NCBI GenBank assembly: GCA_963575745.1
Contig: CAUYUJ010019948.1
Coordinates: forward strand, 415,918-479,917
Length of the DNA stretch: 64,000 nucleotides
Reading direction: 5' to 3'
DNA from: Prorocentrum cordatum
Lineage: Eukaryota; Sar; Dinophyceae; Prorocentrales; Prorocentraceae
Shown here: piece by piece, positions 46,968 to 56,714 of the stretch
Layout: each line of letters opens with the position of its first letter
Position numbering within the stretch: the stretch's first letter is position 1
Notes under the pieces: generated by a model
What the model was told of the DNA's origin: nothing
The model's database searches: none
Seen by the model: the letters and a program-made list of their open reading frames with translations, nothing else
Program-made: the position numbers and the translations under genes

Positions 46968-47300
46968 ATCCTCTAGCATGCCATGTTAGATCTCCATGGG
47001 AGCTCTAACATGGTATGTTAGAGCTCCAATGGAGCTCTAACACCCTTTAACATGCTATGTTAGAGCTCCCAGGGAGCTCTAACATGGCATGTTAGAGCTC
47101 CCTGGGAGCTCTAACATGGCATGTTACAGCTCCCTGTGAGCTCTAATATCATGTAGCATGCCATGTTAGAGCTCCAGGTGAGCTCTCACATGGCATGTTA
47201 GAGCTCCAATGTAGCTCTAACATCATCTAATCTGCCATGTTAGAGCCCCATGGGAGCTCTAACCTGGCATGTTAGAGCTCCATGGGAGCTCTTATCAGAC
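46968..47300. repeat. TGTTAGAGCTC palindromic repeat array 6
   Basis: About ten copies, directly upstream (minus-strand sense) of the S24-like gene. This places the array in the 5' flank or untranslated region of that gene. From 47300 to 47990 no gene is supported; the stretch is C/G-rich with CCCTTGCCCTTG and TCC repeats. Confidence 0.9.
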
Positions 47301-47997
47301 GGGGGGGGGTACTACAGCTAGCCCAGATTTGGCTGGTCTGACCTGGCGCCCTTTGCCCTTGCCCTTGCGCGCGTCGTTGCCCTTGCCCTTGGCGCCCTCG
47401 CCCATCATTGCCAGCGCGCGCGCGGCGCGCGGGCAGGGCAGGGAGTCGAGCCGGCAGCTGCGGAGACGAGGGAGACAGAGAGGGAGAGAGAGATCCCCAA
47501 AGTTTTCGGATGAGATCACTGCAGAGGTTTCGATGGGGATGGGAAGGTTGAACTGTCTCAGCTGCGGCAAAAGGGGGGGGAATCATCGCTCTGGAGGTTT
47601 CGATGGAGATCGCTCGCATGCACGCGAACACGTAGGTGGACTGGGGGCTGGGCTGGACAAGTGCGGTGGAAGACGGCCTCGTCGCCACTCCTGCCTCGTC
47701 CTGCTCCCCCCTCCTCCTTCAGCCCCATCACCCCCCTCATCCCCCTCCTCCTGAGGGCGGCCCTGGGCGCCCGATGCTTCCCGCCCCCACCCTCCCACCC
47801 TCGCCGCCGACAACCGCCGCCACGGGCAACAGCAGCCCCCCCCCATCGGCGACCTTCAGGCCCCCAGCGGCGGGCAGCGCCGCCCGCGGCAGCGGCGCCC
47901 ACTGAGGGGCGCAGGGGAGGTAAGGTCGGACGACGTTGGGCGGCGCTCTTTTTCAACAAAACTGGCACGATCGCAATATATGGGACGCGCTACTTAC

Positions 47998-48384
47998 TCA
48001 CGCTGTCACAGCCTTTTTGCCCGGGCACAATGCTTCAACCGTCGCGTCGAAACGCAGAACCCAGTTCCTCGGGCTGTTGTAGAGCTGTTTGACGGCTCTG
48101 TCGACACCCGCTTCTTCTCCCGAGCGGCACAGCACGCAAGTTCGCTGCACCAGGCGGGGATTGGCCTGCCTCTTGAAGAACTTGCAGAGCTTCCTGAGGC
48201 TCTTGTAATAGATCACACACCCACTCGGCGTCTGGGCAAGCGCTCGCAAAACGTGGGGCAGTGTAGGCAGGTCTTCCGCGAGAGCCTCTGTTACAGCCGC
48301 GTGGTAGCTCTTGCTCGAGTTCCGAAGCTTCTCCGTGTACTGGATGCCATTTGGAGAATCCTCCCGTGCAAAGTCAGTCGGCGC

Positions 48385-48447
<63 letters not shown>

Positions 48448-48660
48448 CCGTGAACGCTGCTACAATCTGGGCGGCGATGCAATAGTCGGTGTCAGCTGTT
48501 GCCGCCAAGACTACGTTCCCCTTCTTCCCCTTGGCCGTATGACGGGCAAGATAGTCCAGGAAGTCCACCGGGTCCTGAAACACCTTGAAACGCAAGCGCT
48601 GCGCCTTGTTGCGAGCGCCCACATCTACCATGCGAGCCAGCATGAGCCCAGCGGGGCGCG
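47998..48660 (-). CDS. C-terminal module split by a T57 tract
   Basis: Right of the tract the frame reads MLARMVDVGARNKAQRLRFK, VFQDPVDFLDYLARHTAKGK and VLAATADTDYCIAAQIVAAF. Left of it a different phase reads DFAREDSPNGIQYTEKLRNS, SKSYHAAVTEALAEDLPTL, YYKSLRKLCKFFKRQANP and VLRFDATVEALCPGKKAVTA, then a stop at 47998 within a GCTGTGACAGC dyad. Both halves look like one compact alpha/beta protein. The A57 (plus strand, 48388-48444) must be removed by splicing, or must differ in length from the native allele, for the halves to join. It may be the 3' end of the hAT-like gene or a separate gene. Confidence 0.45.
48388..48444. repeat. A57 homopolymer inside a gene
   Basis: 57 consecutive A on the plus strand (T on the coding strand), flanked on both sides by CTCCCGTG (48361-48368 and 48445-48452). 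In coding sense the left edge is TTTACAG, a good acceptor. No GT donor in the needed phase is visible. The direct repeat plus the homopolymer could be an intron gained by insertion. Confidence 0.9.
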
Positions 48661-48666
48661 GGGGGG

Positions 48667-51600
48667 GGCAGCAAGTAAGCGTCACGGCCCGCAGCTGGCC
48701 TGGCACTGCGCAGGACTTTCTTCTCTCGGGTACTCCTGGCCTTGGCGGCGGCCTTCGCCCCTCCAAGATTGCGCTCTCGGATCTTGGCCTCCCGCCTGGC
48801 GACGGCGGCGGCGACTTTTGCAGCGGGCCCGACTGGATCTGCGCCGCTCGCCTGGGCCGCCTCCTGACCCAGCGCAGCGAGATCGGGGGCGCCCTCCGCG
48901 AGAAGGCGGGCGCGCTTGCTCGGGGAAGCGGCCACCATGGCGTCGACGGCAGCTGCTCGCCTGCGCCCGAAGCCAACCTCTGTCCGACGTGCTGCCCCAG
49001 GCTCCCGCGTGCTTCCCTTGTCGCGCCTCTCGGCCCTCCTCAGCGGCACGACCTTCCCCTGCGCGACCTCATGTAGCTTGAGCACATGCCTGTACCAACG
49101 ACTGGCGGCAGAGCTCTCGTTGTCGTCCAGCCACGCGCGCAGCAACCTGCTGGAGGGCGCCTGGTCCACGAGCGTGCACTCCTCGACGGACACGTCGAGG
49201 AGCCGCGCCCTCTCGGGGCAATGCACCTCCGAGAAACGGCGGAATCGCCTCTCCACGTTGCCCGTGCTCGTTTTCCATACAAGGAAGAGCTCCACGAGGC
49301 GACGGCCGCTGGGGAGCTCGGGCCACTCCACCGCAGCGCGGCCCCAAGCCTGCCGCGTGGTGCCCCCGTCTCGATGATGCACCTCGGCACGCAGCAACAT
49401 TTGCCGCAACTGGGAGATTGCCTTCTGCTCGGGGAGGTCTGCCGCCTGGCAGATGCGCTTCAAACAGGCCTCGGCTTCTGTTGCATGCTCTGTTGCAGAC
49501 AGGGACAGGGGGGAAGGCAAGCGAAAGGCTGTAAAGGCGTGCAACCAAGAATGCTCTGGCCGATATAGCTTCATGTTCTCCTTCACATTGGCCACGATCC
49601 CCTGCGCTCGTCGAAGAGCCGCGTGGACGGCTTCGCGGGCTCGGGGCCCCGTGCTCCAATCGCCGATACCAACGGTCTGGACGCCAGTGCCGCACGCGAG
49701 CCGCTTCGTGGCCTTCAGAAACCTGAGGGTGACGCCAGTAAACGTGTTGGGGATGGCCAGAATATTCCCCTGGACGAACAATGTATCCAGCTTGGAGAGG
49801 AAAGCGGCGGCCCTGGATTGAACGCTGGCAGCGTCGGGGTTGCTCTTGTCTCCGGCGGCGACCCAGGAGTAGTGCTCCGCGCTCAAGTCGGCCAGCACCC
49901 CGCCCCCAGGAGCAGGCGCGAACTGTTCTCGCCCCCGAGCCCTTCCAGAATCTGTCGGGCGAGAATGCGCCGATCTTTGTCCTTCCCCTGGGACCCCACT
50001 CCGAGCGCCTCGAAAATGACTTCCCAACGCCGACTTTCCCGTGCTAAGGGCCTCGCCCGACCGTTGAAGCGCTGGGGGGCCCAGCCGAAGTTTCTGACGA
50101 ACGCAGCGCCGTCTTCCACCAGCTGCTGCTTCCAGAGTGCGTTGCGGAACACGGTGGAAGTAGTCAGGAACTTGGCCAGACTTGGCGGCTTCTTACCCGT
50201 TACCAGCAGCTCGTCCGCGGTCGTTATTTCGCTGTCTCCTTTCATCGAATTGGCCAAAACCTTCTGGGACGAGTGAGACTCGTCCCACGCGTGAAACGCC
50301 AGCCCAGGGAACGTAGCTGTTGCAGCCAGGGGTACACTTAGATCCGCCCCATCGCTGCACCATGCCCGAGTCTCCTGTCGCACATGCTTGTGCAAGTCCC
50401 CGCCCAGCTCCCCGCCTGCCGCCTGGAACGCGCGACGGACGCACTCCTCCAGCATGGAAGCCTTGCCGTCGCAGTCCATGCCCCGCGGGAACTCCCGCAT
50501 CCCGATCACCCGACCCACGATCCAGGGCCCTCTGGGGCCCAGCTGTTCCAGCCAGCCTGCCTTGAGACCGTAGCTTGGGAGGAAGTCCAAAGCCTTCGGG
50601 ATCGACCACAGCACGGTGCCAATTTCGACCTGGTACGTGCGGTCGAGGCCGTCCGCAGCCAAACGAAAAACAACACCACGTTTGAGGATCCTCTGCGTGA
50701 TGATCTTCTCGTGCTGAGCCATGGTGGTCACCGGCCTTCGGCGCTGCCGACTAGACTCCAAAACTTGGCGGTCGCCCCCAACGAACGCATCCCGCCACAC
50801 GTCGAAACTACTGAAGGAACTGGTTGTCTCCAACATTGCACGGGCGGCGACCACTGCGCGGCAACCAGGGCGCTGGTCGGCGTTGCGGACGACGGCGGGC
50901 GCAGGCGCCACGGCTGTTGCAGCTGCTGCAGCTGATGCAGCCGTTGTGGGGAACACAGACACGGGGAGACCCTGGTGCGCACCTTCCGCTCGAATCCGCT
51001 CTTTCCACGCTTCTGCTGCCTGGTGCTCCTCGCGCTGTGCATGGCGCACGAGGTTTTTCTTGCGTTGGAAACTCGCGGATCCCTGGCCTATGGTGGGATA
51101 GCAGCGAGCGCCCTTGAACGCCGAGCAGAACAAGCAGACTGCAAATCTACCACTTACGCAGCCTATCCAAGTTTCACTCTTCAGCGTTACTGGATTCGTC
51201 GCAGACATCGAGGCGCTCCACTTCTCTTTGTTCTTCCAAAATTTGCAAGCGCCGCAAGTGGAGACGTGCTTTGGGTAGTCGTGGCTGGCGACGCGCTCCT
51301 CCAGGGTCATGGGCAACGAAGGCGGGAACTTCTCGACGACTTTGCCCGGGGCGGCCTTCGCCTTCGCTCTTGCAGCCGCGGCTGCCTCGCTGCTGGAGCC
51401 GCTGTCCTCTTCGGAGCCGCTGTCGGAGCCGCCGTTGGAGCCGCTGTCCTCTTCGGAGCCCGCTGCGTCGGCAGCTCCGTCGGCGCCGTCGGCGTCGGGC
51501 CCTGCGTCAGCATCGGCGCCCGAGCTGTTGCAGCTGCCGCGGCTCGGCGAAACTGCCCTCGACGAGGCCGCCGAGGCCGCGCGGCTCGACGGGGCCGCTC

Positions 51601-51781
51601 TCGACGAGGCCGCACGGCTCGAAGAAGAAGCAGGGCTCGGGGAAGCATGGCTCGGGGAAATCAAAGGAGAGGACGAGGCCGCAGGGCTCGGGAAAATCAA
51701 AGGAGAGGACGAGGCCGGAGGGCTCGGGGAAACCGCCCCAGCGGACGATGACATTATTTTGAGCCAAGTCCTACGGACCAC
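48667..51781 (-). CDS. hAT-like transposase-derived protein (frameshift near 49900)
   Basis: The frame opens at 51781 with Ser/Pro/Ala- and Asp/Gly-rich sequence. A Cys/His module follows (about 51250-51000): STCGACKFWKNKEKW and FAVCLFCSAFKGARC with NLVRHAQREEH, a BED-type zinc finger arrangement. The middle (KIITQRILKRGVVFRLAADG, LAFHAWDESHSSQKVLANSM) matches the hAT catalytic-region style. At about 49900 a G-run requires a one-base frame change to reach VLADLSAEHYSWVAAGDKSN. The C-terminus has LFLVWKTSTGNVERRFRRFS (about 49290-49230), the Asn-Val-Glu-Arg core of hAT dimerisation domains. A Lys/Arg/Ala tail follows. No terminal inverted repeats were found, so domestication is possible; the frameshift may be real or a sequencing error. 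Confidence 0.5.
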
Positions 51782-52085
51782 AATGGTGACGATGGTGATG
51801 GTGATGGCGATGCTGATGGTATGGATGGTGATGATGATGATGCTGATGATGATGATGACGATGATGCTGATGATGGTGATGGGGATGGTAATGATGGTAT
51901 GGTGAGGGCGGTTGTGCTGGTGATGCTGGTGATGGTGATGGTGGTGATTCTGGATGTGATGAGCACCACCATCATCACCATCACCATCGCCACCACCATC
52001 AGCACTACGATCTGATAACCACCATCATTACAATCGTCGTCGGCATCAAAACACACAAACACTCAACCGACTCAACCTAAATCCG
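51780..52085. repeat. GATGATG/CATCACC microsatellite
   Basis: GATGATGATG tract to about 51960, then inverted CACCATCACC to 52010. It lies just upstream of the hAT-like frame. Confidence 0.85.
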
Positions 52086-52099
52086 CCCTAAACCAAGCC

Positions 52100-55000
52100 A
52101 GTTTGCTCATGTCGTTGATGTTCGTGGATGTCGTGGAATTCGTAACTTGCCATTATATTTTCGATAACTGAATGGTGAAAACTAACCCTTTCATTTGCAA
52201 TCTGGGAAACAATGAACGATTTTTTGATTCCACGCAATCCACGAAAACCTACAAAGTCAACGAAAACCAAGAAAACCTACAAACTTGCACGGGTTTCGGT
52301 GATTTCCATTGATTTTGTCGATGTCGCCTGATTTCGCTGATCTCGTGGTTTGCCACGAACGCATCTTAAGTTCGAAAACTGTATGACGAAAACCGATTGT
52401 TCCATTTGGATTCTGGAGCGCAATGCGAGCTTTTTCGGATTCACAAATGCACGAAATCAGCGAACATCAAGGAAATCCACGAACACCATCGAAATCTTGT
52501 TTTTTTTGATTTCGTTGAGTTGCGTGGATTTCGTGGGTTTGCACGGCTTTCGTGGATGTCGCAGAGTTACGTTGATGTTCGCGGGTTTAGCAGGTTCGCG
52601 GCGAGCCCGCGAAATCTCGACAACCAGGGGAAATACGCTACATCCACAACAGCCATGCGAATGCACGAAACCAGCGCAAACCAACGAAACCCACAACATT
52701 CTCGAGGATCTCGCTAAGTTTTGTTGAATTTTTGATGTTCGTGGATTCGTGGAATCTCAAAGCGCCCATATTACCCCCCAGAACCCAAACGGAACAATTT
52801 CTTTTCATTATTCAGTTCTCGGATGTAAGATGCGCCCTGGGAATTCGCAAAATCAACGAAACCAGCGAAATCAACGGAAATCAACGAAATCCACGAACAT
52901 CAATGAAATCAACGAAAAAATCTGGATTGCAATAGTGTCCGTCGATTTCGTGGAATTCCGAAACGCGCACATTGCCTTCAAATGAAACAATTGGTTTTCA
53001 CCATTCACTTTTCGAACCAGTTGCGTTCGTGGCAATTCACGAAACCGGCGAAATCCACGAACACCGACGAAATCCACGGAAACCGACGATACCCCACGGA
53101 AACCGACGATACCCACGAACGTTTGCGGATTTCGTTGGTTTTCGCTGACTTCGTGGATTCGTGGAACCCCAAACCGCTCAGATTGGCTTCCAGAACCCAA
53201 ATGAAACATTTGGTTGTCACCATTCATTTTTCGAATTACGCGTTCGTGGCAACCCGCGATATCACCGAAATCACGGGAACCACCGGAAACCATGACAAAA
53301 ATAACAAACAACTTTACAAACTTAACAACAGTTTGTGGTTTTGTAGGTTTTCATTGATTTCGTGGAATCAAACAAAAAAAAAAAAAAAAACGCTCATATT
53401 GCCTTCCAGAATCGAATCCAAATGAAACAGCTCGTGTTCACCACTCACTTTTCGAACTTAATATGCGCTCGTGGAGATCCACGAGATCAACGCAACCGAC
53501 GAAAATGCCAAACACCCCAGAAACCCACGCATTTAATGTGCTTCGTTGGTTGCCGTGGATTCGCTGAACCACGAAACGCCCATATTGCCTTCCAGGATCC
53601 AAATGGACAATTGGTTTGCGCCATTCAGTTTTCGAGCTGAAGATGCAGCCGCGGCAATCTACGAAACCGACGAATCAACGATCATCTACAAAATCAGCGA
53701 AATTCAACGAAATCCACGACATGTCGTGGATGGTGCTGTTGTTCGTGGATTCGCTGATTTTCGCGAGTTTCGTCGGTGAAGCATAATGAAGTTGATGTTC
53801 GCTGATTTCGTGGATTACCGCGGCTGCATCTTAAGTTCGGAACGTGAACCTTGAAAACCAATTGTTTCATTTGGATTCTGGAAGGAAATCTGAGCGTTTA
53901 GGGATTCCACGCAACTCACGAAAACCAACAACATCCACGAAATCAGCAAACGTTGCGGATGTCCTTGGTGCTCGTAGATTTCATGGAATCCCAGTACGAG
54001 CATGTGTCCTCCAGAATCCAAATGAAATGCTTGGTTTTCACCACTCAGTCTTCGGACTTAAGATGCATTCGTCGCTGTGGCAATTTACGAAGCCCACGAC
54101 ATCCTTCAAATCAGCGGAATCACAGACATCCACGAACGCCACTAAATCCGCACACCCAGCGAATTTTGCTGATTTTATAAACGTTTCGCCGACGCAGTGG
54201 AAACCCAGCCAACCAGCGAAATTCGCGGACCCCGTGGGTTGCGTTGACGCCTTTGGTTGTTGTGGATTTCGCCGGTTCCCATTTTAATTTCGAACATTGG
54301 ATGGTGGCAGCCAGTTGCTCCACTTCGATTCTGGGGGGCAATATGGACGGTCGGGAACACGCGGAACCTGCGAAAACCAACGATTGTCATAGATTTCACT
54401 GGTTTCGTGGACTCGTAGAATCCCAAAACGCGCAAATTGCTTCTTAGACTCCAAATGAACCCATGTGGTTGCGCCATTCAGTCTTTGAACTTAGGATGCG
54501 TTCGTGGTTATCCATTGAAATTAACTGATATCTATTGATAGCAACGAAATCAGCGAAAATCAACGACATCCACAAAATACACCAGACCAGCAAACGTTTG
54601 TGGATTTCGTGAATTCGCTGATTCCTTGGCATTGCAAAAGGTGTCCGTGGATCTCGTGGATTACGCCCATATTACCTCCCAAAACCCAAAAGAAACACTT
54701 GGTTGTCACTATTAACTGTCGAATATTAAATGCGTTCCTGGCCATCCACGAAATCCACGGAAACCGACGAAACCTACAACATCCGCGACAGTAATGGAGA
54801 TCGCTGGCTTCGTGGATCTCGTGAATTTCGTTGATTTTCGTAGAATCGCAAAGCGCCTAGATTACCCAGCAAGATCCAAATTTGACAAATCGCTTACACA
54901 ATTCAACCTTCGACGCTAAAACGGGTTTGTGGCAGCCCAAAATCAACTGACATCGGCGAACATGTCTGAAGTGTTTGATTGCGTGGATCTGGTGGAATCC

Positions 55001-55560
55001 CAAAGTACTCATCTTGTTCACAGAAGCAACATGAAACAAATACAGATGTTTTTCACCATTCAATTTTCGGAACTAGCACTTTTCCTTTGCCGTGCGCGTT
55101 GCCTACGAAATCAACAAAATCAATGAAATCAACGAAACCCACGAATGTCGTGGATGTTGCTGTTCTTTTGTAGATTCGTGGAATCAAGAAAAACTCATAT
55201 TGCCCGCCAGAAACTCAAGTTCTCGGAACTACGGCGCGTTTGCAACAATCAACGGCATTTTGCTTGGCGTTCGCGTATTCCACGGAAGCTTCCGCGTCGT
55301 TCGTGAAATCGCAAAACGCCACTGTTGTTCACATACGAATGAAACAAACCGTTCAACTTTCGGAGCTGGGACGCGTTCGTGACAATCCACAGTCTCCGTC
55401 GCGGTCTCCGCGGAACCTGCGAGAACTATCGCCGCGTTCGTCGTGGAATCACAAAACGCAATGTTGTTCCCCCAGAATGCAGTGAACCAATTGGTTTTCA
55501 CCATTCAGCTTTCGAATATAAGACGCGTTCGTCGTTGCAGCCTAGTCAATGTTTCGGCGC
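52100..55560. repeat. degenerate AT-richer satellite, ~200-240-bp units, some inverted
   Basis: The conserved core CCAAATGAAACAATTGGTTT, then TCACCATTCA(G/C)TTTTCGAA and TTAAGATGCG, recurs near 52783, 52978, 53195, 53410, 53597, 54015, 54450, 54685, 54870, 55025, 55330 and 55485. Inverted copies are near 52170, 52375, 53840 and 54290. Between cores lie runs of CGAAATCAACGAAATCCACG and its complement TTTCGTGGATTTCGTTG, a 6-9-bp sub-repeat. Open frames here follow the repeat. An A17 run is at 53373. Confidence 0.8.
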
Positions 55561-55925
55561 GTTCGCGGAATCCACGAACTGGGAGCCACCGCCTCACGCG
55601 TCGGCAGCGGGGGGCCGTGGTGGCATAACCGAAAAGGCATGAATATTGCGAAATTTCAGGTGCCAGATTTTTCTTGCGATGCATGCCCCGTGGGGAGCTC
55701 CAGCTAAAGCCCGGAATTCGCACGTGGGCGCCACCCCCGCTTCGGCACGCCCCTCGCGCAGCTCCTGGCACCAGACTGAGCTCCACCGAAGGCCCCATGG
55801 CGCAACCCGCATCTGGGCGACTCTCCTTTTTTTCCGGCACACCCCTCACACGCTTCGTCGTCTTCGAGGCACTCTAGAGGGGCAGCGCTAATATACGACC
55901 CCCCCCTTCTTTGATAGATCTCCTC
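55561..55925. other. unique sequence, no gene recognised
   Basis: Mixed-composition sequence between satellite and CCCCAAGAGG repeat. Minus-strand frames exist (for example 55505-55849) but show no recognisable protein. Confidence 0.3.
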
Positions 55926-56191
55926 CAAGATGGCCCCAAGAGCGCCCCAAGAGCGCCCCAAGAGGGCCCCAAGAGGCCCCAAGAGGCCCCCAAGAGGCCT
56001 CCAAGAGGCCCCCAAGAGACCCCCAAGAGGCCACAAGAGGCTCCCCGGTATACGCAAGAGGCCCCCGGGACCGCCAAGAGGCCCCAAAGACGGCACGACG
56101 CCCCAAAGACGGCAAAGACCGCCAAGCTCGCCATTGTCCTCCTCCTCCTCCTCTTTTTCTTCCTCCTCCCTCCTCCCCCTCCCCCTCCTCC

Positions 56192-56224
<33 letters not shown>

Positions 56225-56400
56225 TCCTCCTCCTCCTTCTCCTTTTCCTCCTTCTCGTCCTCCTCGTCCTCGCAGTCCTCCATCTCCTCCTCATCTTCCT
56301 CCTCCTCCTCCTCCTCCTCCTCCTCCTCCCCCTCCTGCTCCTGCTCCTCCTCCTGCTCCTCCTCTTCCTCCTCCTACTCCGACGACGACGGCTCCTCCTA
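55926..56400. repeat. CCCCAAGAGG decamer repeat followed by TCC tract
   Basis: GCCCCAAGAGG/CCCCCAAGAGG units (55930-56085) give minus-strand Leu-Gly-Ala-Ser-Trp repeats (LLGASWGPLGG type), which I have seen in predicted dinoflagellate proteins and regard as repeat-derived. A long CCTCCTCCT tract follows (56130-56400). Confidence 0.8.
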
Positions 56401-56498
56401 CATCCTCCCCCTCTTGGGGCATATGGCGGCTCACCCCGCCTTTTGTTTTTCTGCATGCTCCCCCGCTTCCCTCATAACCTGCACTCCCCTGGGACTCA

Positions 56499-56540
56499 TT
56501 TCTGGACGGGCTGGTGGGGATACGCGAAGCGTCTAGAATT
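56499..56540 (+). repeat. dispersed repeat, copy 4 (complete)
   Basis: TTTCTGGACGGGCTGGTGGG followed by GATACGCGAAGCGTCTAGAA; same orientation as the copies at 1539, 2411 and 2616. Confidence 0.65.
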
Positions 56541-56714
56541 TGGAGAAAAAAATTATCCCGGCAAAGCAACCTAACATCGATGTGTAGGAGCACATCTGGA
56601 AGCATTCCCCTTAAGATTCGGATGAGAATCCAGTTGTAGAATTCTGCTGTTCTCGCAGTCGTAGTCGCATTCGCGATGACAGTCGCAGTGGCAACGGCAG
56701 TCGCAGTCACAGCC

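Noticed and set aside
55926-56456. Minus-strand Leu/Gly/Ala/Ser/Trp-rich protein
   Set aside because: It follows the CCCCAAGAGG decamer exactly and continues into a TCC tract (Glu/Arg runs). No other support.
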